Shown: piece after piece, positions 1 to 6,038 of the stretch
How the letters are laid out: every line of letters starts with the position of its first letter
Position numbering within the stretch: the first letter of the stretch is position 1
From: Candidatus Aminicenantota bacterium
Lineage (GTDB): Bacteria > Acidobacteriota > Aminicenantia > Aminicenantales > Aminicenantaceae
Reading direction: 5' to 3'
NCBI GenBank assembly: GCA_030607635.1
Contig: JAUWJP010000111.1
Coordinates: forward strand, 1-6,038
Length of the DNA stretch: 6,038 nucleotides
Notes under the pieces: model-generated
What the model was told of the DNA's origin: nothing
Database searches by the model: none
The model's input: the letters and a program-made list of their open reading frames with translations, nothing else
Made by a program: the position numbers and the translations under genes

Positions 1-63
1 AAGATCGTTAATTAAGAAAATATTATTATCCATCAGGTTCATTTATTAATACGTCAAAAAAGA

Positions 64-108
64 CAAAAAGGATGCATCTATATCTAATACGCATCAAAAT
101 CCTTTTTG
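64..108 (+). terminator. possible Rho-independent terminator hairpin of an upstream gene
   Basis: Bases 64-73 (CAAAAAGGAT) are perfectly complementary to 99-108 (ATCCTTTTTG), giving a 10-bp stem with a 25-nt loop. An alternative inner stem pairs GATGC (71-75) with GCATC (91-95). The 3' arm carries five T residues, so the element could end a plus-strand transcript entering from the left edge; the A-rich 5' arm means it could also work in the opposite direction. The stem is AT-rich (3 G/C pairs of 10) and the loop long, so it may be weak or fortuitous. Confidence 0.3.
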
Positions 109-161
109 TTTACAAAAATAGCGAAGAACGCTAAAAAAGGAAGGCCTTAACCATAAAATTA

Positions 162-190
162 TTTTCTTTTCCGATGACTTTATATAGAAT
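162..190 (+). promoter_or_regulatory. weak sigma70-like promoter candidate for the Asp-box gene
   Basis: TAGAAT at 185-190 differs from the TATAAT -10 consensus at one position and lies in an AT-rich stretch about 64 bases before the chosen start codon. The matching -35 position (162-167, TTTTCT) is a poor fit to TTGACA. If real, transcription would start near base 197 and leave a leader of nearly 60 bases. No operator-like inverted repeat stands out. This is a guess from one hexamer in an AT-rich region. Confidence 0.2.
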
Positions 191-243
191 AGAATGTTTT
201 TCCTAAGATTTTTTTTAACTAAAGGAAATTCCTTAGACGAAAA

Positions 244-248
244 AGGAG
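244..248 (+). promoter_or_regulatory. ribosome binding site of the Asp-box protein gene
   Basis: AGGAG lies 5 bases before the ATG at 254. It decides the start: the upstream in-frame ATG at 194 has no Shine-Dalgarno sequence before it and would put 20 extra residues ahead of a normal signal peptide. Confidence 0.8.
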
Positions 249-253
249 AAGTC

Positions 254-3200
254 ATGAAGAAAGCCAGCTTATTTATCATCCTGGGAATTATTCTCTCTTT
301 TATTTGTTTTTCTTTAGACACATACGGACAGAGTGCTGATAAGATCGGCAAATTGTATGAGAAAATCAAATGGAGAGGCATCGGACCTGCAGTTATGGGA
401 GGCCGCGTTGTGGATATCGATGTCGTAGAAAAAGAGCCGTGGATTATCTACGCAGCCATAGGTCCGAGTGGCGTCTGGAAATCAGTAAATAACGGCATCA
501 CATGGGCGCCTGTTTTTCATAAAGAAAATACAGTCTCTGTGGGTGATATTGCTATCGCTCAATCTCATCCTGACATTATCTGGGTAGGAACAGGAGAAGC
601 AACATGCAGAAACAGTGTCACCATAGGGGATGGCGTGTATAAATCCATCGATGGAGGAAAGAAGTGGAAGAACATGGGCCTTAAAAATACCCGTCATATC
701 AGCCGAATAATCATTAATCCCGGAGACCCGAATATTGTCTACGTTGCAGCTATGGGCCATCTCTGGGGTCCGAATAAGTGGCGGGGCGTCTACAAAACGA
801 GTGACGGCGGAAAAACATGGAGAAAAGTTCTTTACGTAAACGAGGATACTGGCGTTGCAGATTTAGCCATCGATCCTTCAGACAGCCTGACTCTTTATGC
901 AGCTACCTATGAACACCGCCGGCTTCCCTATTATTTTTCAAGCGGTGGTCCAGGGAGCGGGTTTTATAAGACAACAGATGGTGGAGGAACCTGGACGAAG
1001 CTTACAGAGGATTTACCAGAAGGAGTGATGGGAAGAATAGGAATCGATGTTTCGCGGAGCAACCCTAATGTCGTTTATGCCCTTATCGAGCACGAAGACG
1101 CCGGAATCTGGCGTTCAGAAGATAAAGGCAAGAGCTGGAAAAGGACATGCGACAAAGAAACCTATGAGCGGGTAAATTCCAGGCCTTTTTACTACAGCCA
1201 GATTCGCGTTGATCCCAGCGATGATAAGGTTGTCTATGTTTTCTCCGGAGGGTCCTATGTCTCAAAAGATATGGGCAAGAAATTTAAATCCATTTCAGGA
1301 GGAACTCATCCTGACCATCATGCTCTCTGGATAGACCCATCCAATCCTCTTCATCTTATAGATGGGAATGATGGTGGTATAGATATCACTTACGACGGTG
1401 GCAAAAACTGGCACGCTATCCAGCATATGGCTCTGGCAGAAGTTTATCAGATTGGGTTTGATATGAGAAAACCCTATTATGTCTACTGCGGCTTGCAGGA
1501 CAACGGCAGTTGGGGAGGACCGAGTGCCAGTATAGACACTGCGGGGATTACAAACGCTGATTGGTATACGATAGGTGGAGGAGACGGATTCTACGCTCAA
1601 GTAGATCCCACTGATCCAAATATCATTTACAGAAACTATCAAATGAATGGATTGTCTCGTTTTGATATGAGGATTAACAAAGGCAAAAATATAAGACCCC
1701 AGGCTTCTATCAAAGAACCTCCTTATCGTTTCAACTGGAATTCACCAATTTACATTTCCCCTCATGACCCGAAAACTGTTTATACAGGAGGAAATTATTT
1801 ATTCAAGACCACCAGTGGCGGGCATAGTTGGGAAATAATCAGTCCGGACCTTTCAACGAATGATCCAAAGAAGCAAGAAGATTCGGGCGGTCCCATAACC
1901 AAGGATAATACCGGAGCTGAAATCCATTGTACGATAATCACTATTTCTGAATCACCTGTTGAGAAAGGAGTCATCTGGTGCGGAACTGACGATGGAAATG
2001 TCCAGATAACTCGTGATGGCGGGAAAACGTGGAAAAATGTTGTAAAGAAAATTAAAAACCTTCCTCCGAACACGTGGTGCTCTCGTATCGAAGCATCCCG
2101 TTTTGAGGCAGGGACAGCCTATGCTGTATTTGATGGCCATCGCCATGATGATTATGGAACCTATGTTTATAAAACCATGGATTACGGCAACACCTGGAAA
2201 TCCATCAAGGGAAACCTGCCTTTTGGTTGGGTACATGTAATTCGGGAGGATTTGAAAAACAAAAACCTTCTTTTTGTCGGGACAGAATTCGGGATTTATG
2301 CCTCCCTTGACGGTGGGCTAAGCTGGTTTTCGCTCAAGAATAATTTGCCGACCACGGCTGTGCGGGACATTGCCATACATCCTCGAGAGAATGATCTGAT
2401 TATCGGAACGCATGGGATGGGAGTTTGGATCATGGATGACATTTCTCTTCTCCAGGAGATGACAGAAGAAGTATTTAATTCTGGCTCATACTTGTTTAAT
2501 ATCAGGCCTGCAACTCAATTTCTGCGGTCAACCACCCGCGAATATTTCAGCAAGCAGATTTATGCTGCTAAAAATCCTTCTTTCGGTATGACCATAACCT
2601 CTTACTTTAGAACGAAGCCCGAAGAGAGGCCTGAAGTTTTTATAAAAGACAGTAAAGGCGATACAATATTCAAACTCAAGCTTTTAAAAAGAGAAGGTTT
2701 TCAAAAAAATACGTGGAACTTGCGGTATATTCCTAAGACAAAGGAAGGAAAAGAGATTAAGTCCTCAGGCATAGGGTTTATTGAATCGCCTTTTATTGCG
2801 TCTGGAGAGTATACGGTTGAATTGTTAGTCGGGGACCAGAAACTGATGAAAAAAGGAATTGTTTACCCCGATCCAAGGTTTCAAATGAAAGAGGAAGAAA
2901 GAATTGTCCAGAGCGATAAAATCGTTGAAGTTATGGCTCATTCAAAGAAAATGGGCTTATCTGTCACAGCTACAAGAAATATAAGGCGGCAGCTTGAGAA
3001 GTTGAATAAAGCGCTGAAAGAAAAAGAAGACACTCCAGAAATTGTTCGAACTGCCCTCAAAAATTTTGATGAGAAATTCGCCAAGTTAGAAGAAGAAATT
3101 ATACCCAAGGGATTCGGATACAGAGGCTCCATGGAAATGGCTCTCAGGGGAGGTTCTCTTTCCCTCCAAGTTATGATGTTGGGCGCGTCTATCTCAGGGT

Positions 3201-3376
3201 ATCCATCAGTTCCGACAAAGACAGAGTTATCACAGCTTAAGGAATTATCAGAAGCTGTGAATGCACTTGCCAGCAAGTTTAATGAATTTATGAGTGTGGA
3301 AATCCCTAAGTTGAATGTGATTCTGGAGGAGCACAGCCTCAAACCCCTTAAAGCCCCAAAAAAGGTTAGCCTATAA
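254..3376 (+). CDS. secreted Asp-box (sortilin/VPS10-like, BNR) beta-propeller protein
   Basis: This is a 1040-residue exported protein of the bacterial family usually annotated as glycosyl hydrolase, VPS10-domain or WD40/YVTN/BNR-like repeat protein; no enzymatic activity is established for the family. Residues 1-25 form a Sec signal peptide (MKKAS, a hydrophobic run, then DTYG with likely cleavage near 25/26). The Cys in the hydrophobic run is not in a good lipobox. Eleven Asp-box motifs (S/T-x-D-x-G-x-S/T-W type) start at about residues 77, 131, 182, 240, 288, 337, 379, 519, 586, 641 and 684; those at 77, 337 and 519 are degenerate. They imply many propeller blades, perhaps two propellers or one large sortilin-type ring. 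GTHGMGVWIMDD (718-729) closes the propeller part. Residues about 750-870 look like a beta-sandwich, followed by charged helices (about 880-955 and 985-1035), probably coiled coil. The eukaryotic cysteine-rich 10CC module is absent. Length is normal for the family. The role is unknown; peptide or glycan binding outside the cytoplasm is a guess. It ends with TAA, overlapping the opposing gene by 6 bases. Confidence 0.9.
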   Translation: MKKASLFIILGIILSFICFSLDTYGQSADKIGKLYEKIKWRGIGPAVMGGRVVDIDVVEKEPWIIYAAIGPSGVWKSVNNGITWAPVFHKENTVSVGDIAIAQSHPDIIWVGTGEATCRNSVTIGDGVYKSIDGGKKWKNMGLKNTRHISRIIINPGDPNIVYVAAMGHLWGPNKWRGVYKTSDGGKTWRKVLYVNEDTGVADLAIDPSDSLTLYAATYEHRRLPYYFSSGGPGSGFYKTTDGGGTWTKLTEDLPEGVMGRIGIDVSRSNPNVVYALIEHEDAGIWRSEDKGKSWKRTCDKETYERVNSRPFYYSQIRVDPSDDKVVYVFSGGSYVSKDMGKKFKSISGGTHPDHHALWIDPSNPLHLIDGNDGGIDITYDGGKNWHAIQHMALAEVYQIGFDMRKPYYVYCGLQDNGSWGGPSASIDTAGITNADWYTIGGGDGFYAQVDPTDPNIIYRNYQMNGLSRFDMRINKGKNIRPQASIKEPPYRFNWNSPIYISPHDPKTVYTGGNYLFKTTSGGHSWEIISPDLSTNDPKKQEDSGGPITKDNTGAEIHCTIITISESPVEKGVIWCGTDDGNVQITRDGGKTWKNVVKKIKNLPPNTWCSRIEASRFEAGTAYAVFDGHRHDDYGTYVYKTMDYGNTWKSIKGNLPFGWVHVIREDLKNKNLLFVGTEFGIYASLDGGLSWFSLKNNLPTTAVRDIAIHPRENDLIIGTHGMGVWIMDDISLLQEMTEEVFNSGSYLFNIRPATQFLRSTTREYFSKQIYAAKNPSFGMTITSYFRTKPEERPEVFIKDSKGDTIFKLKLLKREGFQKNTWNLRYIPKTKEGKEIKSSGIGFIESPFIASGEYTVELLVGDQKLMKKGIVYPDPRFQMKEEERIVQSDKIVEVMAHSKKMGLSVTATRNIRRQLEKLNKALKEKEDTPEIVRTALKNFDEKFAKLEEEIIPKGFGYRGSMEMALRGGSLSLQVMMLGASISGYPSVPTKTELSQLKELSEAVNALASKFNEFMSVEIPKLNVILEEHSLKPLKAPKKVSL

Positions 3377-4840
3377 TTTTATTTCAGGGAGGGAACTTAT
3401 ACCGCACGCTTTGGCATCGGAATCCATAATTTTTCGAAGATCTTGAAGGATATCCTCATCCAAAAGAGACGGGGGATTTTCTTTAAGAAGTCTTTCTGCT
3501 TCTTCTGAAGCCCTATCAGTAATTGATTTTTTTCCAAGGGAAACCCAATAGTCATAGGTATCACGGTCTATTATTCCAGGAAAGGTATGTTCCTTCCTGT
3601 ACCACTTTCGAGTGTGGGGCATGGTTAAAAACTGGGTTTCTTGGGTAAAACCCTCGAACAGATTTTTAGCAATAGGCTCGTCCCGTTGAGAAATCCCTTC
3701 TATCGCTCTGCAGGCCATGCTGCAGATCTCATTATCGACTACTAGTTTTTCCAGACTCTGGCAGCTTTCAAAGTTCATCATCCCCGGACCTGAGACAACG
3801 TTAACACCGGAGAGTGCTGCCATGACAGCTCCAATTCCAGTTTCAAATCCTGCCTGAGCGTCATTGATTTTCGAATCGCTCAATCCCATGTAAGCATGGA
3901 TAGGAAGGTTTAGATATTTTCCAATCTGGGTATAGGCAGAATCAATCATCATTGTCTCCATGGCTCCCATCGGAGTTGTTCCTTTTCTCATATCAAAACT
4001 GGATGGGGAGCCTCCAAAAATAACAGGAGCTCCTTTTTTTGCAAGCTGCGTGATAACTAACCCTGAGAGATTCTCTGCTACATGCTGGACAAGAGTTCCG
4101 GCAATGGTCACTGGAGATGTTGCTCCAGTCATCCCCATAGAAATAAGCTCTGAAGGAATTCCTGCCCGGGCACAATCAATAAGGCTCTGGGTGGTTAGAT
4201 TGCTCCATTTCAGAGGAGGGGAGGGGCAGGCATCAAAAATAGCCAGGGGTTTTTCGGTCAGGTTTTTTTCTCCGCCTCTTACCGCAACAAGCATATCATG
4301 CATTGGCTTAAACCCTTCAACCCGGAATGTTCCGGTAACAACAGGTTTTGCCGAAAATTGAAGCCCTATAAACAAGCGGTAGCTGTCAGAGATTAAATCC
4401 GGAACATCGGAGCTTACAATTCCAGTGCTCTGAAAGTCAATGTGTTCTAGACAATCCGTGAGGCGACAGCACTTAACCAGGTCTTCGCTCACAGCCTTCC
4501 TTTCCTCTGATGTTTTATGGTCGAGGATGGTGATGGCAGCTGATCCAGGATTAAAATGGACATGATCCTCACCCACTATGAATTCTTTTTTTCCTGTTCG
4601 ATCGTATAATTTGATTATTGAAGGCGAGGAAGAAAGGGAACTTTCTACAAGCTGTTGGGTGATGTGAACCCTTTGGGCTTGCTCATCAACTCTCATTCCG
4701 GCTTCCTTAAAAAGCTTTAAGGCTTCTTCGTTTTCGCCAACCACTCCTTGGTTTTCGAGGATTTCGTAAGCTTCCTCAATTATTTTTTGGATAAATTCTT
4801 TACTTAAAAATTCCAGTTTAGGTCTTATTGTTTTAATCAT
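3371..4840 (-). CDS. MttB-family (COG5598) corrinoid-dependent methyltransferase, non-pyrrolysine type
   Basis: The 489-residue product belongs to the trimethylamine methyltransferase (MttB) superfamily, cytoplasmic TIM-barrel enzymes that move a methyl group from a methylated amine to the Co(I) of a partner corrinoid protein. Family signs are the N-terminal RPKLEFLSKEFIQKI (6-20), GATSPVTIAGTLVQ (239-252), FGGSPSSFDMRKGT (275-288), SDSKINDAQAGFE (321-333) and NVVSGPGMM (347-355). Length is close to that of archaeal MttB. True MttB has pyrrolysine read from an internal TAG; here the frame has no internal TAG, and residue 324, near where I expect that site, is an ordinary Lys (AAA, 3869-3871). 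That places it with the non-Pyl members, of which the glycine betaine enzyme MtgB and relatives acting on proline betaine or carnitine are known; the substrate here is undetermined. The start at 4840 is chosen because it has a good Shine-Dalgarno site and begins as relatives do; a TTG at 4876 would add 12 residues and overlap the upstream stop. It is the last gene of the operon and stops at TAG. Confidence 0.9.
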   Translation of the reverse strand: MIKTIRPKLEFLSKEFIQKIIEEAYEILENQGVVGENEEALKLFKEAGMRVDEQAQRVHITQQLVESSLSSSPSIIKLYDRTGKKEFIVGEDHVHFNPGSAAITILDHKTSEERKAVSEDLVKCCRLTDCLEHIDFQSTGIVSSDVPDLISDSYRLFIGLQFSAKPVVTGTFRVEGFKPMHDMLVAVRGGEKNLTEKPLAIFDACPSPPLKWSNLTTQSLIDCARAGIPSELISMGMTGATSPVTIAGTLVQHVAENLSGLVITQLAKKGAPVIFGGSPSSFDMRKGTTPMGAMETMMIDSAYTQIGKYLNLPIHAYMGLSDSKINDAQAGFETGIGAVMAALSGVNVVSGPGMMNFESCQSLEKLVVDNEICSMACRAIEGISQRDEPIAKNLFEGFTQETQFLTMPHTRKWYRKEHTFPGIIDRDTYDYWVSLGKKSITDRASEEAERLLKENPPSLLDEDILQDLRKIMDSDAKACGISSLPEIKL

Positions 4841-4844
4841 GCGT

Positions 4845-4853
4845 CTTTCCTTT
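4845..4853 (-). promoter_or_regulatory. ribosome binding site of the MttB-like gene
   Basis: Read on the minus strand, AAAGGAAAG precedes the ATG at 4840 with its AAAGGA core 7 bases away. The rival TTG start at 4876 has only a weak TAAGG four bases before it. This supports the ATG start and a 32-base gap from the upstream gene. Confidence 0.65.
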
Positions 4854-4872
4854 AAATTCCATTTTTTTTCTG

Positions 4873-5487
4873 TCAAGAAACCTTAGGACTATGCCTTCTC
4901 GTTGAAAGTTTTTGTTCTTTATAAAAATTTATTCGATAGGAAACGGACTTTCGAGGTACCATCATACAGGACTCTGTTAGGCGGACTTCGATGTCGGCGG
5001 CTGGCAGCATCCGGAAGATAAATCGCTGTTCCTTTATTTCCCATTTTGCGTAGCCTGGGGTAAATCTTTTGCTCGGCCATAAATTCAGCTCTCTTGCTTT
5101 CTCTGCCAGTATTCGATCGGATTGGATAGCCACCTCTTCAGCCGCTTCAGAACCTAAGGCGTCCAGGATTAAAGCTCTCGTCATTTCATTTTTTTCCATA
5201 AGTTCTTTGACTTCTTGTTCGAGTTCGGGTCCTATAGTACAGATACAAATTGCAACTTTCTCAGCGTCCTTAAAAACAAGATGCTTGTTCGTTTCATCAT
5301 AACCGACGATCGTGTAGATGGATGCAGGATGGAGGAGATAATCAAGTTTCTTTTTTTCTTCTGCAATAAGGCTTTTTATCGGTTCTTTTATTTCTTTGGG
5401 TCTTTTTCTGTATCCGATAAGTCTTAAGATCATTTTTTCGTCAAATTCAACTGTGAGATTTTCGATTTTTTTTACAGGTCCAGACAT
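4873..5487 (-). CDS. stand-alone MetH-like B12 reactivation (activation) domain protein
   Basis: This 204-residue protein resembles the C-terminal AdoMet-binding activation domain of cobalamin-dependent methionine synthase, which supplies the methyl group when oxidised cob(II)alamin is reductively rescued. Small stand-alone versions are known (for example Thermotoga TM0269). Evidence: CTIGPELEQEV (83-93), a helix with SEAAEEVA (113-120), RFTPGY (141-146) matching the R-x-x-x-G-Y AdoMet-binding signature of MetH, and LTESCMMVPRKSVS (170-183), the counterpart of the TES-x-x-M-x-P-x-x-SVS segment. It is shorter than the MetH domain of over 300 residues and lacks an obvious match to that domain's N-terminal part. 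It has no signal peptide or membrane segment and should be cytoplasmic. It starts 9 bases after the corrinoid-protein stop with only a weak Shine-Dalgarno sequence (GGAG about 14 bases away), so its translation is probably coupled. Position between corrinoid protein and methyltransferase suggests it services that corrinoid protein. Family assignment is firm; the partner and redox source are inferred. Confidence 0.85.
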   Translation of the reverse strand: MSGPVKKIENLTVEFDEKMILRLIGYRKRPKEIKEPIKSLIAEEKKKLDYLLHPASIYTIVGYDETNKHLVFKDAEKVAICICTIGPELEQEVKELMEKNEMTRALILDALGSEAAEEVAIQSDRILAEKARELNLWPSKRFTPGYAKWEIKEQRFIFRMLPAADIEVRLTESCMMVPRKSVSYRINFYKEQKLSTRRHSPKVS

Positions 5488-5496
5488 GGCCAGCTT

Positions 5497-6038
5497 TTAT
5501 TCTCCAATCAGTTTTTTGGTAATTTTTACGGCAACCATGGCATTTTCTCCGTATCCTTCCGCTCCTATATCATCAGCCCATTTTTGATTTACCGGTGCAC
5601 CTCCCACCAAAACTTTATGCCGGCCAGCGAGATTTTTCTCTTTAAGTATTTCTATGATTTTTTTCTGTCCGACCATGGTTGTTGTTAAAAGAGCAGAAAG
5701 GCAGATGAAATCAGCATTTTCGGCCTCTGCTTTTTCAACGAATTTTTCAAGTTTCACATCTGCTCCGAGGTCAATTACCTGAAAACCATTGGCTGAAAGC
5801 ATAGAAGCTACAAGGTTTTTGCCGATATCATGAATATCCCCCTCAACTGTGCCTATAACGACTTTTCCTTTGGATCTTGCCGAAACATGGGCTTTTTCTA
5901 GTTCAGGCTGGAGTACTTTCATAGCTCCTTTCATACATTCAGCACTGGTTATAAGCTCTGGCAGAAAATATTCTCCTTTTTCCCACAAGTCTCCAACTTT
6001 TTCGATTCCTGGCACATAGCCTTTATCTATGACTTCGT
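5497..6038 (-). CDS. corrinoid (methylcobalamin-carrying) protein, MtbC/MtgC/MttC type, 5' end outside window
   Basis: This is the methyl carrier of a three-part methyltransferase system: it holds cobalamin, accepts a methyl group on Co(I) and hands it to a second methyltransferase. About 179 residues are visible. The end of the four-helix cap domain (VPGIEKVGDLWEKGEYFLPE, then a helix with CMKGAM) is followed by a Rossmann-type B12 domain with all three signatures: D-I-H-D-I-G with the lower cobalt ligand His encoded at 5830-5832, SALLTTTM, and VGGAPV. A GTG at 6015 could be taken as a start, but the frame stays open to the edge and reads EVIDKGY before VPGIEKVG, matching the usual cap-domain text. 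So that codon is an internal Val, and roughly 30 N-terminal residues are missing compared with the usual 210. It is the first visible gene of the minus-strand operon; promoter and earlier genes lie beyond the edge. The specific subtype cannot be set from sequence alone. Confidence 0.93.
   Translation of the reverse strand, partial: EVIDKGYVPGIEKVGDLWEKGEYFLPELITSAECMKGAMKVLQPELEKAHVSARSKGKVVIGTVEGDIHDIGKNLVASMLSANGFQVIDLGADVKLEKFVEKAEAENADFICLSALLTTTMVGQKKIIEILKEKNLAGRHKVLVGGAPVNQKWADDIGAEGYGENAMVAVKITKKLIGE

Noticed and set aside
220..237. Imperfect palindrome around AAGGAAATTCCTT in the leader
   Set aside because: It has no room for a loop, is short and AT-rich, and has no second copy, so I cannot support an operator.
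194..253. 20-residue N-terminal extension of the Asp-box protein from the ATG at 194
   Set aside because: There is no ribosome site before it and it would sit ahead of a textbook signal peptide that begins at 254 behind AGGAG.
94..381. 95-codon minus-strand frame over the leader and start of the Asp-box gene
   Set aside because: It covers the signal-peptide region in antisense, is very Phe/Lys/Ile-rich from AT-rich DNA and has no family resemblance.
2938..3342. 134-codon open frame on the minus strand inside the Asp-box gene
   Set aside because: It starts with TTG, has no recognisable protein features and lies antisense to a strongly supported coding region.
3248..3373. Amber read-through (pyrrolysine) at the end of the MttB-like gene
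   Set aside because: The product is already full length, known Pyl lies mid-protein, and read-through would add only about 40 codons antisense to the neighbouring gene before a TGA.
3960..4361. 133-codon open frame on the plus strand inside the MttB-like gene
   Set aside because: It is antisense to well-conserved methyltransferase motifs and reads as low-meaning sequence, so it is a shadow frame.

Overview
The window holds four protein genes in two converging blocks. Moderate-to-low GC, clean Shine-Dalgarno sites and a classical Sec signal peptide point to a bacterium, probably diderm. The pairing of a giant secreted Asp-box (sortilin/VPS10-like) propeller protein with an anaerobic-type corrinoid methyltransferase set would fit an uncultured-lineage genome such as Aminicenantes/Acidobacteriota or a neighbouring group. 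That placement is inference from gene content only.

Layout. Bases 1-253 are AT-rich and non-coding, with one possible hairpin terminator and a weak promoter candidate. Bases 254-3376 (+) encode a 1040-residue exported beta-propeller protein with eleven Asp-box motifs. It meets the minus-strand block tail to tail with a 6-base overlap and no room for a terminator. The minus-strand block, read from right to left, is: a cobalamin-binding corrinoid protein (running off the right edge, so its start is outside the window); a 204-residue stand-alone protein like the reactivation domain of B12-dependent methionine synthase; and an MttB-family (COG5598) methyltransferase with no in-frame amber codon.

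How the genes work together. The three minus-strand genes are spaced 9 and about 32 bases apart and look like one operon. By analogy with MttB and MtgB systems, the MttB-like protein would demethylate a methylated (probably quaternary) amine and pass the methyl group to the corrinoid protein. The middle protein would bind AdoMet and help return oxidised cob(II)alamin to the active state. The set resembles a methionine synthase taken apart, with the B12 module and reactivation module as separate proteins and an MttB-type enzyme as methyl donor module. The methyl acceptor enzyme (for example an MtgA/MtbA/MtvA-like or folate methyltransferase) is not in the window and may lie upstream of the right edge. 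The substrate cannot be read from the sequence.

No tRNA, rRNA, CRISPR array, insertion sequence or phage gene was seen.
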